Numbered from the stretch's first letter, positions 8,766-19,237 are shown. The stretch is 64,000 bases of DNA from an uncultured Spirochaeta sp. (GCA_913030605.1 CAJWEZ010000007.1:1-64000), one strand, 5' to 3'. Notes: generated from the sequence alone by a model not told the origin. Numbers and translations are program-made.

Positions 8766-10067
8766 GTGGACACGCGCGACGACTCATTCGGAACCCCCGC
8801 CGCCCTGGTACTCGCCGATGGTACCGTTTTTCGCGGGACATCCTTCGGCGCCCCGCCCCGTGAGGTCGGAGCGTTGACGAAATCGCTTGCCGCCGGGACC
8901 GCCGCGGACTCGCTGACCCACCTCGGTGAGGTCGTGTTCAACACGGCCATGTCGGGCTACGCCGAGGTTCTGACCGACCCATCGTACACCGGCCAGATCG
9001 TGGCGATGACCTATCCTCACGTCGGCAATTACGGTATCGACGAACGCTGGTCCGAAAGCGGCCCCGAAGCGGGGCGCACGCGACGCGTCAAAGTTGCGGG
9101 ACTGGTGATCCGGCGGCTGTACCATGGTCCGGTACGCCCCGGCCGCGTGCGTCTGGCCGACTATCTCGCCGAAAATGGGGTGCCCGGTATCAGTGGCGTG
9201 GACACGCGCGCCCTGACGCTGCATCTGCGAACCCACGGTGCACAGAACGCCGCGATCTGTGCGGCCCCCGACTCTGCAGAGATGCCTGATGTCTCCGACG
9301 CCACCGGCCGCGCTGTGTATGCCGGACTCGCCGCGGAGCTCTCTCGCTTTCCCGCCATGGAGGGACGCGGTCTGATCGGCGAAGTGGGAACAACCACGTC
9401 CGTGGAGATCGAGCCGGCGCCGGACGGTGGCACCGGCTCCGGTCCCAGCATCCGTACCGGCGGCCCGCATATCGCCCTCTACGACTGCGGTGCGAAGGCC
9501 AACATCGTCCGGGAGCTTCAGGCGCTCGGCTGTCGCCTCTCCGTCGTGCCGTCCACCGCCACCGCCGCCGAGCTTCGGGCGACCGGTGCTGACGCCGTGA
9601 TGCTCTCCAACGGCCCGGGGGATCCCGCGGTCCTTGCGCACCAGGTGGAACAGACGCGAGAGCTTCTGGGGACGCTGCCGGTTCTGGGCATCTGCCTCGG
9701 CCACCAGATCATCGCCGAAGCTGCCGGGGGGCGTACGAGCAAGATGAAGTTCGGTCACCACGGTGTGAACCACCCGGTGCGCGATGAGATCACGCGGCGC
9801 GTGTTTGTCACCAGCCAGAACCACGGGTTCACCGTGGAGGAGGAATCGCTTCCACCGGGAATGCGGGTATGGTTCCGCAACGCCAACGACGGTAGCGTCG
9901 AGGGCCTTCGCGACGACGGCAGGCGTATTCGCTCGACGCAGTTCCATCCCGAGAGTGCCCCGGGGCCGACCGACAGCCGCTGGATCTTCCGGGAGTTTCT
10001 GGCGGCAATTCCCGGATTCGAAGACGTTGCCGATCCCGATGACGCGGCCACGGAAGGAGGGCAGTAG
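8766..10067 (+). CDS. carA: carbamoyl-phosphate synthase, small (glutaminase) subunit
   Basis: 433-aa subunit that hydrolyses glutamine and passes ammonia to CarB for carbamoyl phosphate, the precursor of pyrimidines and arginine. The N-terminal domain has EVVFNTAMSGYAEVLTDPSY. The class I amidotransferase domain has the nucleophile C310 in GICLGHQ and H394/E396 in QFHPESAPGP. It is longer than usual (about 380 aa) because of roughly 20 extra residues near 30-52 and a linker near 210-235. The start is GTG, chosen for the AAGAGGAGGG ribosome site directly upstream. carB follows 3 nt after the stop. Confidence 0.96.
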   Translation: MDTRDDSFGTPAALVLADGTVFRGTSFGAPPREVGALTKSLAAGTAADSLTHLGEVVFNTAMSGYAEVLTDPSYTGQIVAMTYPHVGNYGIDERWSESGPEAGRTRRVKVAGLVIRRLYHGPVRPGRVRLADYLAENGVPGISGVDTRALTLHLRTHGAQNAAICAAPDSAEMPDVSDATGRAVYAGLAAELSRFPAMEGRGLIGEVGTTTSVEIEPAPDGGTGSGPSIRTGGPHIALYDCGAKANIVRELQALGCRLSVVPSTATAAELRATGADAVMLSNGPGDPAVLAHQVEQTRELLGTLPVLGICLGHQIIAEAAGGRTSKMKFGHHGVNHPVRDEITRRVFVTSQNHGFTVEEESLPPGMRVWFRNANDGSVEGLRDDGRRIRSTQFHPESAPGPTDSRWIFREFLAAIPGFEDVADPDDAATEGGQ

Positions 10068-10070
10068 CCG

Positions 10071-13000
10071 ATGCCCAAACGAACAGATATCACTTCTATC
10101 CTGCTGATCGGGAGCGGTCCGATCGTGATCGGTCAGGCCTGTGAGTTTGACTACTCGGGAAATCAGGCGGTGAAGGCGCTGCGGGAGGAAGGGTATCGCG
10201 TCATTCTGGTCAACCCGAACCCCGCAACGGTGATGACGACGCCCGGCACGGCGGATGTCATCTACATGGATCCGCTGGAGGTTCCGTATATCGAGGACAT
10301 CATCCGCCGCGAGCGTCCCGACGCGGTCCTCGCCACCATGGGAGGGCAGACCGCGCTCAACCTGGCGATGGACCTGGAGGCAGCGGGAGTGTTTGCCCGG
10401 CATGGAGTGGAAGTGATCGGCGCGTCGATCGACTCCATCCGCCTCGCCGAGGACCGCGGCGAGTTCAAGAAGCTGGTTTCGCGGCTGGGACTCGAGAGTC
10501 CCCGCAGCGCCCTGGTCACCAGTCTCTCGGAGGCGCTTTCGGTGAAGGCCGAGTTCGGATTGCCGCTGATTATTCGCCCGAGCTACACCCTCGGCGGAAA
10601 GGGCGGGAGTATCGCCTACACCGAGGACGAAGCCGTGACGGCGATCGAACACGCCCTCGCCGAGAGTCCGGTGCACACCGCGCTGATCGAGGAGAGTCTC
10701 ATCGGCTGGCAGGAGTTCGAACTGGAAGTGATGCGCGACGCCGCCGACAACGCCGTTGTCGTCTGTTCCATCGAAAACATCGACCCCATGGGGGTCCATA
10801 CCGGTGACAGTATCACCGTGGCGCCGGTACAGACGCTCTCCGATCGCGAGTACCAGCGCATGCGCACCGCGGCGATTGAGATTCTCCGTGGAGTGGGCGT
10901 CGACTGCGGCGGTTCCAACGTGCAGTTCGCCTACAACCCCGCCGACGGGCGGATGATCGTCATTGAGATGAACCCGCGGGTTTCACGGAGTTCGGCGCTG
11001 GCGAGCAAGGCGACGGGGTTTCCGATCGCCCGGGCCTCGGCACGGCTCGCGGTGGGCTACACCCTCGACGAGGTGATCAACGACATCACCGGCAAGACGG
11101 TGTCGAGTTTCGAACCCGCCCTGGACTACGCCGCGGTGAAGGTCCCGCGATTTGAGCTGGAGAAGTTCCCCGAAGGGTACGCGAGCCTCGGCACGCAGAT
11201 GAAGAGCGTGGGCGAGAGTCTGGCCCTGGGACGAACGTTCGGCGAAGCGCTGAACAAGGCGATCCGGGCAGCGGAGTACGGGTTCGACGGGCTGGAGGCG
11301 CTATCACCGGACACGGACGGGCAAACGCTGTGGGAGATGGTGCAGTCGCTGCACCCGCGGCGCATCTTCGCGGTCTATACGCTCCTGCGGCGGGCCGCCT
11401 CGGAGGGAACCGATGCGGTGGCGCGGACCGCGGAACGGATCGCCGCCGAAAGCGGCTACGATCCCTGGTTTCTGTACGAGTTTGGCGAGCTGGCGGTGCT
11501 GGAGAATCAGCTGGCGGGTGGTGACCCGGCGGGCGAACTGCTCCTGGAGGCCAAACAGGCCGGGTTCACCGATGGACGTATTGCGCGCCTCACCGGTTTG
11601 GCGCCGAAGGAGATCGCCGCGAGTCTGGACGCGGCCGGGATCCGGCCGAGCTACCATTTCGTGGATACCTGCGCCGGAGAGTTTGAGGCGGATACGCCGT
11701 ATTTCTATTCGTCCTGGGGCGAGGCCGACGAGGGGACACCGGTGGGCACGGATGGTGTGCTGATCGTCGGTTCCGGTCCCAACCGCATCGGTCAGGGGCT
11801 GGAGTTCGACACGTGCTGCACTTTGTCGTCGATGGCCTACCGAAATCTGGGGCGCAAAACGGTAATGGTCAACTCCAACCCCGAAACGGTCTCCACCGAC
11901 TTCAACGTCTCCGACCGCCTGTACATCGAACCACTCACGGCGGAGGACGTCATCCATGTCATGCGCAAGGAGCAGGTCTCCGACGTGGTCGTGCAGCTCG
12001 GCGGGCAGACACCGCTCAACATGGCCGAAGCGCTTGAGGCGGCCGGCGCCCGCATCGTCGGTACGAGCGTGGACAGCATCCAGGACGCCGAGGACCGGGA
12101 GAAATTTTCGGCGCTGATCCGGCGCTTGGGGCTTCGGCAGCCGGAGAACCGCATGGCCGGTACCGCCGACGACGTTCGCGCTGCGGCCGAGGAGGTGGGG
12201 TATCCGGTGCTGCTGCGTCCGTCCTTTGTCCTCGGTGGACGGAGTATGACGATCGCCTACACCGTCGCCGAGCTGAACCGGTTTCTGTCCGAGGCGCCGG
12301 TCCTCAGTCCCGAGCGTCCGATTCTGGTGGATCGGTTCCTGGAGGACGCCTTTGAGTACGACGTCGACGCCGTTGCCGATGGTACCAACGTCTACGTCGG
12401 AGGGATCATGCAGCACATCGAAGCCGCCGGGGTGCATTCCGGGGACTCGGCGTGCGTCTTTCCTCCGTTCAAAAGCGACCGGGCGGTGGAGACCGAGATG
12501 GTGGCCGCCACCGCGGCGATCGCACGGGAAATCGGCGTCAGCGGGTTTCTGAACATCCAGTACGCGGTGCAGGACGGCCTGCTCTACGTCCTGGAGGTCA
12601 ACCCGCGGGCAAGCCGGACGGTGCCGTTTCTGTCGAAGGCCTCCGGCGTCGACCTGGTCGCGGCGGCGGTGGGGATCTGGACGGGCCGGGATCTCCGCGC
12701 CCAGGGTCTCGTGGCTCCCGACGGTGATGGGATCGGTGTGGGGGCCTGTGTCACCGGGTGGGCGGTAAAGGAGGCGATGTTCAGTTTCGATCGCTTCACC
12801 GGCCACGATCCCCTCCTGGGTCCGGAAATGCGCTCCACCGGCGAGGCGATCGGGATCGGCGTCGATTTCGGCGAGGCGTTTGCCAAGGCCACCATGGCCA
12901 CCGGTGCCCGTCTGCCCCACGAGGGGCGCGTGTTCGTGGCGGTGAACGACCACGACAAGGAGACGATCCTGCCGGTGGTCCGGGACCTCATCGAACTGGG

Positions 13001-13304
13001 GTTTTCCGTAGCCGCAACCCGGGGAACCGCCGCCGTTCTGTTCGAGCACGGAATTCTGGCCGAAGTCGTGCTGAAAGTGCACGAGGGACACCCAAACGTG
13101 ATCGACCACATCCGCAGCGGCAGGATCGACATGTTGATCAACACGCCCATGGGGCGCTTTACCCGCAGCGACGACGGGTACCTGCGGGTGGAGGCGTTGC
13201 GCCACCGCATTCCGTACACGACGACCACCTCGGCCGCCCGGGCGGCGGTGGAGGCGATCCGCCACCTGAAACGCGGTGAAACGGTGGCGCGACCGCTGCC
13301 GTAG
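10071..13304 (+). CDS. carB: carbamoyl-phosphate synthase, large subunit
   Basis: 1077-aa synthetase with two homologous ATP-grasp halves. The first half opens with [20 protein letters not shown] and the second (from about residue 560) with [20 protein letters not shown]. Each contains the lid segment G-G-K/R-G/S plus EVNPR-type metal ligands ([12 protein letters not shown] and [12 protein letters not shown]). The C-terminal about 140 residues form the MGS-like allosteric domain, where UMP and ornithine act in other bacteria. The length equals the E. coli enzyme within a few residues. The start ATG has a GGAAGGAGGG site inside the carA 3' end. The operon is just carAB; no clear terminator follows. 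Confidence 0.97.
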   Translation: MPKRTDITSILLIGSGPIVIGQACEFDYSGNQAVKALREEGYRVILVNPNPATVMTTPGTADVIYMDPLEVPYIEDIIRRERPDAVLATMGGQTALNLAMDLEAAGVFARHGVEVIGASIDSIRLAEDRGEFKKLVSRLGLESPRSALVTSLSEALSVKAEFGLPLIIRPSYTLGGKGGSIAYTEDEAVTAIEHALAESPVHTALIEESLIGWQEFELEVMRDAADNAVVVCSIENIDPMGVHTGDSITVAPVQTLSDREYQRMRTAAIEILRGVGVDCGGSNVQFAYNPADGRMIVIEMNPRVSRSSALASKATGFPIARASARLAVGYTLDEVINDITGKTVSSFEPALDYAAVKVPRFELEKFPEGYASLGTQMKSVGESLALGRTFGEALNKAIRAAEYGFDGLEALSPDTDGQTLWEMVQSLHPRRIFAVYTLLRRAASEGTDAVARTAERIAAESGYDPWFLYEFGELAVLENQLAGGDPAGELLLEAKQAGFTDGRIARLTGLAPKEIAASLDAAGIRPSYHFVDTCAGEFEADTPYFYSSWGEADEGTPVGTDGVLIVGSGPNRIGQGLEFDTCCTLSSMAYRNLGRKTVMVNSNPETVSTDFNVSDRLYIEPLTAEDVIHVMRKEQVSDVVVQLGGQTPLNMAEALEAAGARIVGTSVDSIQDAEDREKFSALIRRLGLRQPENRMAGTADDVRAAAEEVGYPVLLRPSFVLGGRSMTIAYTVAELNRFLSEAPVLSPERPILVDRFLEDAFEYDVDAVADGTNVYVGGIMQHIEAAGVHSGDSACVFPPFKSDRAVETEMVAATAAIAREIGVSGFLNIQYAVQDGLLYVLEVNPRASRTVPFLSKASGVDLVAAAVGIWTGRDLRAQGLVAPDGDGIGVGACVTGWAVKEAMFSFDRFTGHDPLLGPEMRSTGEAIGIGVDFGEAFAKATMATGARLPHEGRVFVAVNDHDKETILPVVRDLIELGFSVAATRGTAAVLFEHGILAEVVLKVHEGHPNVIDHIRSGRIDMLINTPMGRFTRSDDGYLRVEALRHRIPYTTTTSAARAAVEAIRHLKRGETVARPLP

Positions 13305-13327
13305 GGGTGCCGACTGATTTCGGTAAC

Positions 13328-13356
13328 TTGACCATGGGGGAGGGATTACCTACCCT
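13328..13356 (+). promoter_or_regulatory. candidate promoter of the amino-acid ABC operon
   Basis: TTGACC (13328-13333), 17-bp spacer, TACCCT (13351-13356). The -10 match is weak. Confidence 0.3.
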
Positions 13357-13390
13357 CACGGTATTCTCACGAACCAACAAGGAGGGTTCT

Positions 13391-14269
13391 ATGGTTCGAC
13401 GTTGTGTCCTGGTCGTGAGCGTGCTCGCGATCGTGTTTGCCTTGCCGGTATTTGCCGGGGGCCAGGCCGAAGCACCGGCCGATGCCGGAGGCGACGAAAT
13501 GGCGTCAGATCAGGATCTCGCGGGAACCCCGCAGGATCCGAATCTGTTCCAGCCCGGGAAGCTCACCGTGGCCACCGGAGAACCGGTGTATCCCCCGTGG
13601 ATGATGAACGATGACCCCGCCAGCGGTGAGGGGTTTGAGAACGGCGTTGTATACGCCCTGGCCGAGGAGCTCGGATTCGACCGCAGCGACGTCGTGTGGG
13701 TCCGGACCACCTTCGACGAAGGTATCGCTCCGGGCGCGAAGGACTACGACTTCAACGTGCAGCAGTATTCGATCACCGAGCCGCGCGACGAGTTCGTGGA
13801 CTTCTCGATTCCGTACTACGAGCCGGACACGGCGGTCGTAGCGCTGCCGGACAGCACCGTTGCCGATGCCACGAGCTTTGCGGAACTGCGACAGGCGAGC
13901 TGGGGTGCAACGATCGGCACGATCGAGTATGACTACCTGGAAAACGTGCTCGGCATCGACGATATTGCCGTGTACGACGATCAGGCGGCCACGTTTCAGG
14001 CCCTCCTGGCGGGACAGATCGATGCAACGGTCATCGGACTGCCCACGGCGCTCTTCGTGACGGCGGTGCAGGTGCCGGAAGCGCGGATCGTTGCGATCCT
14101 TCCCAAGGATGAGAACAACAACGGTTTCGGATTCATTTTCGAGGAGGGAAGCCCCCTCGTCCCGTGGATCAACGAAGGTCTCCGGGCGATCATCGCCGAT
14201 GGTACGGTCGACGCTCTGGCGCAGCAGTACCTGATCGGTGACGACTCCATTCAGGAGATCACCGAGTGA
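13391..14269 (+). CDS. polar amino-acid ABC transporter, periplasmic binding protein
   Basis: 292-aa SBP_bac_3-type solute-binding protein. Residues 1-22 are a signal peptide (basic MVRR, hydrophobic VLVVSVLAIVFALPV, cleavage after VFA) and the mature protein begins GGQAEA, a pattern common in spirochaetal binding proteins. There is no lipobox, so it is a soluble periplasmic protein. The core has LTVATGEPVYPPWM, the mid-domain DFNVQQYSITEPRDEFVDFS and QATFQALLAGQIDATVIGLP, all typical of amino-acid binders. The ATG at 13391 follows an AAGGAGGG site. The permease overlaps its stop. The specific substrate (glutamine, arginine, cystine and others) cannot be told. Confidence 0.88.
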   Translation: MVRRCVLVVSVLAIVFALPVFAGGQAEAPADAGGDEMASDQDLAGTPQDPNLFQPGKLTVATGEPVYPPWMMNDDPASGEGFENGVVYALAEELGFDRSDVVWVRTTFDEGIAPGAKDYDFNVQQYSITEPRDEFVDFSIPYYEPDTAVVALPDSTVADATSFAELRQASWGATIGTIEYDYLENVLGIDDIAVYDDQAATFQALLAGQIDATVIGLPTALFVTAVQVPEARIVAILPKDENNNGFGFIFEEGSPLVPWINEGLRAIIADGTVDALAQQYLIGDDSIQEITE

Positions 14270-15117
14270 GTTCCCGGCGTCCCACTCCGGCGGCAGCGCC
14301 GGCGGGGCGCACTCTCAGTCCCCGGGAGAAGTACCTCCCGTCGGTGATCAGCGTCACCAGCGTTGTGCTGGTGGTCCTGGTCGTCCGGCGGGCGGTCATT
14401 TCCGCTGAGCAGTGGCCGCGAATCAAGGCCCAGTTTTTCAACCTCGACGCCATGGTCGACGTGTTTCCCGACGTCCTGGCAGGATTTGGTGTCAACATGT
14501 CGGTGTGGGCCGTTGCCCTGGTCGTTATCGCGATCTGGGCGCTTGTCCTCGCCGTGTTCCGGTCCCTCACGGGGCCATGGTTCGCGCCGCTGCGCGTCTT
14601 TTCGATCGTGTACATCGACCTGTTGCGAGGACTTCCCTCGCTGTTGATGGTGCTTCTGTTCGGTTTTGGCGTGCCGGCCCTGCAGATCCCCGGTCTGCCG
14701 CGAAGCAGTCTGTTCTGGGGAGCCACGGCGATGGTGCTCAGCTACTCGGCGTACGCCGCCGAGGTGTACCGTTCCGGCATGGACGCGGTCCACGACGGAC
14801 AGCGGGCGGCGGCCAAGGCCCTCGGCCTCTCGCAGTGGCAGACGCTGCGGTACTCGATCGTCCCGCAGGCGATCCGCAACGTGATCCCGTCGCTGCTGAA
14901 CCTGGCGGTGGCGCTGCAGAAGGACGTCGCACTGCTGAGCGTCGTCGGTGTCCGCGACGCCGTGCGGGAGGCACAGATCTACACCGCCCGGACGTTCAAC
15001 TACTCATCGCTCATCGCCGCGGCGGTACTGTTTCTCGCCGCGACCATCCCCATGGCGCGCTTGACCGACTATGTCGCCCGCAAGGATCGCGAGCGACGGC
15101 TCCAGAGGACCGCCTGA
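14266..15117 (+). CDS. polar amino-acid ABC transporter, permease
   Basis: 283-aa inner-membrane permease of the HisM/GlnP family. A first transmembrane helix (about 25-45) precedes the usual core with VNMSVWAVALVVIAIWALVL and VYIDLLRGLPSLLMVLLFGF. The EAA loop that docks the ATPase is YRSGMDAVHDGQRAAAKALG followed by LSQWQTLRYSIVPQA. The GTG start overlaps the binding-protein stop (GTGA), so synthesis is probably coupled. No second permease gene is present; a homodimer is likely. Confidence 0.9.
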   Translation: MSSRRPTPAAAPAGRTLSPREKYLPSVISVTSVVLVVLVVRRAVISAEQWPRIKAQFFNLDAMVDVFPDVLAGFGVNMSVWAVALVVIAIWALVLAVFRSLTGPWFAPLRVFSIVYIDLLRGLPSLLMVLLFGFGVPALQIPGLPRSSLFWGATAMVLSYSAYAAEVYRSGMDAVHDGQRAAAKALGLSQWQTLRYSIVPQAIRNVIPSLLNLAVALQKDVALLSVVGVRDAVREAQIYTARTFNYSSLIAAAVLFLAATIPMARLTDYVARKDRERRLQRTA

Positions 15118-15118
15118 C

Positions 15119-15874
15119 ATGCAACAGCAACGTGACCGGGTCACCATCGATCGGGTGACCAAGTACTACGGAGAGAAGCTCGTTCTGGACGACGTGAGCC
15201 TGTCGGTAGCGGAGCACGAGGTGGTATGCCTGATCGGCGCGTCCGGCTCCGGAAAGTCAACGCTCTTGCGCTGTATCACCGATCTCGTGGAGTTCGACGC
15301 GGGACGCATCAGTCTCGACGGCGTATCGATCCACGACGAATCCTTTGGCCGGAACGGTCTCCACAAACGAGTGGGCATCGTGTTTCAGGCGTACAATCTG
15401 TTTCCGCACATGAAAGTGGTGGACAACATCACGCTTGCGCCGAGAAAAGTACACGGCATACCGCGGGAGGAGAGCGAAGGGCGCGCCCGCGAGCTTCTGG
15501 CCCTCTTCGGGCTCGATGGGTACGCCGATTCCTATCCGGAACAGCTTTCCGGAGGGCAGCAGCAGCGCGTCGCGATCGTCCGTGCCCTGGCGACCAACCC
15601 GGAGGTTCTGCTCCTCGACGAGGTCACCGCAGCGCTGGACCCTGAGCTGATCGGCGGCGTACTGCAGGTGATCAAGGATCTGAAAGGGCAGGGAATGACG
15701 ATGCTGATCGTCACCCACGAGATGGGCTTTGCCCGCGACGTCTCGGATCGGGTGTGCTTTCTCGAGGGAGGGCGCATTCTGGAGGAGGCACCGCCGGAGA
15801 AACTGTTTTCGGCCCCGGAGCATCCCAGAACGCGGCAGTTCCTCCAGCGAATCATAGAAGCCGGCCGGCTGTGA
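15119..15874 (+). CDS. polar amino-acid ABC transporter, ATP-binding protein
   Basis: 251-aa GlnQ/HisP-like ATPase. Walker A is GASGSGKST (about 41-49), the Q-loop is VFQAYNLFPHMKV, the ABC signature is LSGGQQQR, Walker B is VLLLDEVTAALD and the switch histidine is in VTHEMGFA. These features and the length are standard for the polar amino-acid uptake family. The ATG at 15119 lies 1 nt after the permease stop. It is the last gene of the three-gene transporter operon, convergent with cimA. Confidence 0.93.
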   Translation: MQQQRDRVTIDRVTKYYGEKLVLDDVSLSVAEHEVVCLIGASGSGKSTLLRCITDLVEFDAGRISLDGVSIHDESFGRNGLHKRVGIVFQAYNLFPHMKVVDNITLAPRKVHGIPREESEGRARELLALFGLDGYADSYPEQLSGGQQQRVAIVRALATNPEVLLLDEVTAALDPELIGGVLQVIKDLKGQGMTMLIVTHEMGFARDVSDRVCFLEGGRILEEAPPEKLFSAPEHPRTRQFLQRIIEAGRL

Positions 15875-15916
15875 CCGGCCGACCGGCGGACGGGCCGTCC
15901 GGCCCGCGCCGGTCAC
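15871..15916. terminator. hairpin between convergent operons
   Basis: GTGACCGGC (15871-15879) pairs perfectly with GCCGGTCAC (15908-15916), with a second inner hairpin GGAC/GTCC. There is no T-tract on either side, so it may be a bidirectional RNA-stabilising or factor-assisted terminator. Confidence 0.4.
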
Positions 15917-15919
15917 GGT

Positions 15920-17554
15920 TCAGGTTGCCGTGCCGCTGAGCTCCGGTTTCCGCTCCTCCAGAACAACCGTGTTGTAGTAGAACTCGATCGCGTCGATAAG
16001 CGCCTCCCACGAGGCTTCCACGATGTTCTCGTTCACCCCGACGGTGTCCCAGCTGCGCTCGTGGTCAGAGTAGGTGACAAACACGCGAACCCTGGCGGCG
16101 GCACCGCTCTCGGGGTTCAGGACCCGGACGCGAAAGTCGGTAAGGGTAATCCGTTCCAGCCAGGGAAACACGGGGACCAGCGCGTCACGGAGGGCGTGGT
16201 CCAGGGTGTCCACGGGTCCGACGCACACCGCCGCCCCCATGAGTTCGTGCTGATCCAGCTGCAGGAAGATCCGGCCCACCGTTTTGGACGGGGCGTCGGC
16301 GGTCTTGTAGCTCTCCAGGTGGTAGTTGCGGAGCTTGACCAGTGGTCGGTAGAGCTCGAGTGCCCGACGCACGAGGAGGTCGAAACTCGCCTCGGCGGCC
16401 TCGTATTCGTAGCCGTCATTCTCTTTCTGCTTCAGGAGCTTCGTGAGTTCCTCGACCACCGGCGACGACTTGGTGTAGTCACCGTACTCCCTCAGTTTCT
16501 CCACGACCGTGGATTTGCCCGCCAGTTCGGACAGCACGATGTGGCGCTCGTTTCCCACCAGGCGACTGTCGATGTGCTCCATCAGGTGGGCGGCCTTGCC
16601 GATGACATCCGCGTGCTGTCCCGCCTTGTGGCTGAAGGAGGCGTCGCCGACGTAGGGCTGTCGCCGGTCGGGGATGATGTTTGCCTTTTCCGCCACGAAA
16701 CGCGAGAGGTGCGTCAGGTGGTCCAGACGATCCGCGCAGTTGGCGTGGTAGTCGGTCTTGAGGACGATGTTGGGAATGAAGGTGCACAGGTTGGCGTTTC
16801 CTGTGCGTTCGCCCCATCCGTTCACCGTTCCCTGGATGTGTCCGGCTCCGTTGTCCACGGCCGCCATGCTGTTGGCGATCGCCACGCCTCCGTCGTTGTG
16901 AAAGTGGCCGCCCAGCGGCGCCAGTTCACGCTGCGGCAGCGCCTGCATGATGGAAGCGACCTCCTGGGGCAGCGTACCGCCGTTGGTGTCACAGAGGACC
17001 AGACAGTCGGCGCCGGCGTCGCTTCCGGCTCTCAGGACGCGGCGGGCGTACTCCGGGTCGTCCTTGTAGCCGTCGAAGAAGTGCTCAAGATCGAAAAACA
17101 CCTCCCGTCCCTGAGACTTCAGGAAGTGGATCGAATCAAAGATCATGCGGAGGTTTTCCTCCTCGTCCGTCTGCAGTACGTACTCGACATGTGCCTTCCA
17201 CGTCTTGCCGACGACGATCACCGCCGGGGTTTCGGCGTCCAGGAGCGCCCGGATCATCGGGTCGCGTTCCGCGGAGCCACCGGCCTTGCGGGTTGATCCG
17301 AAGGCGACAACGCTGGCGTGGTGCAGGTTCTCGCGGCGGATCTGCTTGAAGAACGCCGCCTCCTTCTCGTTGGAGAGGGGGAATCCGCCCTCGATATAGT
17401 CGATCTTCATGTCGTCGAGGGCGTGGGCGATCTTGATCTTGTCGTCCAGGGTGTAGTTGACCTGGATACCCTGCATGCCGTCACGCAGGGTGGTGTCGTA
17501 CATCGTTACTGTTCGGTCGGCGCTGCCGACCGGGCGTAGGCCGTCGTTGTTCAT
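15920..17554 (-). CDS. cimA: (R)-citramalate synthase
   Basis: 544-aa enzyme of the DRE-TIM metallolyase family that condenses pyruvate with acetyl-CoA to give citramalate, the first step of the threonine-independent route to isoleucine. MYDTTLRDGMQGIQVNY opens the barrel, GGHFHNDGGVAIANS supplies the metal-binding HxH (H-F-H), and GTVNGWGERTGNAN matches the CimA subgroup. The C-terminal about 150 residues form the regulatory LeuA-dimer domain expected to bind isoleucine. The start ATG overlaps the leuA stop (ATGA). The close pairing with leuA and the Ile-rich leader peptide upstream support citramalate over homocitrate or isopropylmalate as the product. Confidence 0.9.
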   Translation of the reverse strand: MNNDGLRPVGSADRTVTMYDTTLRDGMQGIQVNYTLDDKIKIAHALDDMKIDYIEGGFPLSNEKEAAFFKQIRRENLHHASVVAFGSTRKAGGSAERDPMIRALLDAETPAVIVVGKTWKAHVEYVLQTDEEENLRMIFDSIHFLKSQGREVFFDLEHFFDGYKDDPEYARRVLRAGSDAGADCLVLCDTNGGTLPQEVASIMQALPQRELAPLGGHFHNDGGVAIANSMAAVDNGAGHIQGTVNGWGERTGNANLCTFIPNIVLKTDYHANCADRLDHLTHLSRFVAEKANIIPDRRQPYVGDASFSHKAGQHADVIGKAAHLMEHIDSRLVGNERHIVLSELAGKSTVVEKLREYGDYTKSSPVVEELTKLLKQKENDGYEYEAAEASFDLLVRRALELYRPLVKLRNYHLESYKTADAPSKTVGRIFLQLDQHELMGAAVCVGPVDTLDHALRDALVPVFPWLERITLTDFRVRVLNPESGAAARVRVFVTYSDHERSWDTVGVNENIVEASWEALIDAIEFYYNTVVLEERKPELSGTAT

Positions 17555-19071
17555 GGGTGGGTTACCTCTTTCAGGAGTCGGTGGCGGGACAGCGCGTTGA
17601 CATACGCTTTGGCGCTGGCCTCGAGAATGTCGGTGCTGGATCCGCGACCGGTTGTGCGCTTGCCGTCAACTTCGATGACGACGCTCGTTTCGCCGATCGC
17701 CTGCTTGCCCGGCGTCACGGCCTGGACGTTGTACTCGACCAGCGTGGCGTCGGACCCGAGGGCGCGCTCAATGGCGCGGAAGACCGCATCGACCGGGCCA
17801 TCGCCCGTAGCGGCTTCCTCGTACACCTCCTCGTGATCGCGGATCCGCACCGTCGCGGTGGGGATCGACGTATTGCCGGACTGAAAATTGACGTACTCCA
17901 GGACCAGGGAATCCGCGGTGGACCCGAACTGTTCGCTGAGAATCGTGTAGAGATCCTCGTCGTAGACTTCCTTCTTGCGGTCGGCGATCTTCAGGAACGC
18001 CTCGTAGGCTTTCTTGATTTCGCTTTCTTCGATCACCATGCCGAGCTCTGCGAGGCGCTTGCGGAATCCGTGCATGCCGCTGTGGCGGCCCAGAACGATG
18101 CGCGTCGCCTCACGTCCCACCGATTCGGGGGTCATGATCTCGTAGGTTTCGCGGTGGCTGAGCATGCCGTGCTGGTGGATACCTGACTCATGGGCAAATG
18201 CGTTCTCGCCGACCACCGCCTTGTTCCGTGGAATCGGAAACCCGATCATCGTGGACACCATGCGGGAGGTCGGGTAGAGCTGTTTGGTGTCGATGCGCGT
18301 GTCGAGGTTGAAGGCATCCTTCCGGACCTTGAGCGCCATCACCACCTCCTCGAGGCTGGCGTTTCCGGCGCGCTCGCCGATTCCGTTGATCGTGACTTCT
18401 GCCTGCCGGGCGCCGGCGTTGAGGGCGCTGACGGTGTTTGCGACGGCGAGGCCGAGGTCATCGTGGCAGTGCACGCTGATGATCGCCTTATCGATGTTCG
18501 GGACACGCTCGCGGATCGTGGTGATCAGGTTGGCGTACTCCCCGGGGATCGTGTAGCCGACCGTATCGGGAATGTTGAGGATCGTCGCGCCCTCCTGGAT
18601 CGCCACATCGAGTACCTGACACAGGAAATCGATGTCGGTACGGGTGGCGTCTTCGGGTGAAAACTCGACTTCCGCTGCCTTGTTGCGGGCGTAGCGGACG
18701 GCAAAGCGCGTCATTTCCAGCACCTCTTCCGGCGTCTTTTTGAGCTTGTACTGCATGTGAACCGGGGAGGTGGAAATGAACGTATGGATCCGCGGATGCG
18801 CGGCGTTCACCAGGGCGTCGGCGGCGGCGTCGATATCTTTCTCGTGGCTGCGGGTGAGCGCCGCGATCGTGGAGTCCTTGACCCGGTCGGCGATCAGCCG
18901 GCACGCGCGGAACTGCTCCGGCGACGAAACGGGAAAGCCCGCCTCGATCACGTCGACACCGAGGTGCTCGAGCTGCAGTGCGATCTCGAATTTCTGTTCG
19001 ACATCCATGGAAGCGCCGGGCGACTGTTCGCCGTCTCGCAAGGTCGTGTCAAAAATCTGAACCTGGTCCAT
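17551..19071 (-). CDS. leuA: 2-isopropylmalate synthase
   Basis: 506-aa enzyme for the first committed step of leucine synthesis, condensing 2-oxoisovalerate with acetyl-CoA. [17 protein letters not shown] (residues 5-21) carries the catalytic Arg and metal-binding Asp, [15 protein letters not shown] the metal-binding HxH (H-C-H), and [16 protein letters not shown] the family signature. The C-terminal LeuA allosteric domain (from about 380) is where leucine inhibits. The start at 19071 follows an AAGGAGGAG site. A terminator hairpin ends about 20 nt before the start codon; it belongs to the leader-peptide attenuator described separately. The gene overlaps cimA by 4 nt. Confidence 0.95.
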   Translation of the reverse strand: MDQVQIFDTTLRDGEQSPGASMDVEQKFEIALQLEHLGVDVIEAGFPVSSPEQFRACRLIADRVKDSTIAALTRSHEKDIDAAADALVNAAHPRIHTFISTSPVHMQYKLKKTPEEVLEMTRFAVRYARNKAAEVEFSPEDATRTDIDFLCQVLDVAIQEGATILNIPDTVGYTIPGEYANLITTIRERVPNIDKAIISVHCHDDLGLAVANTVSALNAGARQAEVTINGIGERAGNASLEEVVMALKVRKDAFNLDTRIDTKQLYPTSRMVSTMIGFPIPRNKAVVGENAFAHESGIHQHGMLSHRETYEIMTPESVGREATRIVLGRHSGMHGFRKRLAELGMVIEESEIKKAYEAFLKIADRKKEVYDEDLYTILSEQFGSTADSLVLEYVNFQSGNTSIPTATVRIRDHEEVYEEAATGDGPVDAVFRAIERALGSDATLVEYNVQAVTPGKQAIGETSVVIEVDGKRTTGRGSSTDILEASAKAYVNALSRHRLLKEVTHP

Positions 19072-19091
19072 CAACTCCTCCTTGTTGATAT

Positions 19092-19128
19092 AAAAAAAGC
19101 CGTCCTCCCGGTGGAAGGACGGCTTTTT
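19092..19128 (-). terminator. attenuator (terminator helix 3:4) in front of leuA
   Basis: On the minus strand GCCGTCCT and AGGACGGC form the stem (19123-19099), extended by AAAAA:TTTTT pairing and followed by seven T residues (19098-19092). It ends about 20 nt upstream of the leuA start codon and therefore must be bypassed for leuA-cimA expression. Confidence 0.85.
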
Positions 19129-19208
19129 CATCCGACTGCCTGAACGGCTATCCTTCCACGCGCATATACCGGGTCCCAATAATAATTAGGCCGAGAATGG
19201 GTAGAAGG
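19111..19208 (-). promoter_or_regulatory. leu/ile attenuation region (alternative RNA helices)
   Basis: Read on the minus strand, three segments can pair. Segment 1, CCTTCTAC (19208-19201), contains the adjacent Leu codons CTT CTA of the leader peptide. Segment 2, GTGGAAGGA (19159-19151), directly precedes the leader stop codon. Segment 3, TCCTTCCAC (19119-19111), is the 5' arm of the terminator. Segments 1:2 pair over 8 bp with one G-U, 2:3 pair perfectly over 9 bp (antiterminator), and 3:4 is the terminator. A ribosome stalled on the Leu codons would cover segment 1 and let 2:3 form; one reaching the stop covers segment 2 and lets 3:4 form. Confidence 0.7.
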
Positions 19209-19237
19209 TTGATAGCAGCAGTCAGAAATCCCTGCAT
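19148..19237 (-). CDS. branched-chain amino-acid leader peptide of the leuA-cimA operon
   Basis: 29-codon reading frame running from ATG at 19237 to TAG at 19148. It begins MQGFLTAAINLLPILGLIII and ends GTRYMRVEG. Eleven of 29 residues are Leu (5), Ile (5) or Val (1), with a Leu-Leu pair and an Ile-Ile-Ile run, matching the products of leuA (leucine) and cimA (isoleucine). The stop lies next to the antiterminator arm. The predicted transcription start coincides with the ATG, so translation may be leaderless. A small membrane peptide is the main alternative, but its position between promoter and attenuator argues for a leader. Confidence 0.65.
   Translation of the reverse strand: MQGFLTAAINLLPILGLIIIGTRYMRVEG

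Noticed and set aside
8784-10799. 671-codon open frame antisense to carA/carB
   Set aside because: Same GC artefact; the translation is His/Arg/Gly-rich without any recognisable domain.
13328-13390. Riboswitch ahead of the amino-acid ABC operon
   Set aside because: The leader is too short (about 30 nt after the predicted start) and has no stable hairpin set.
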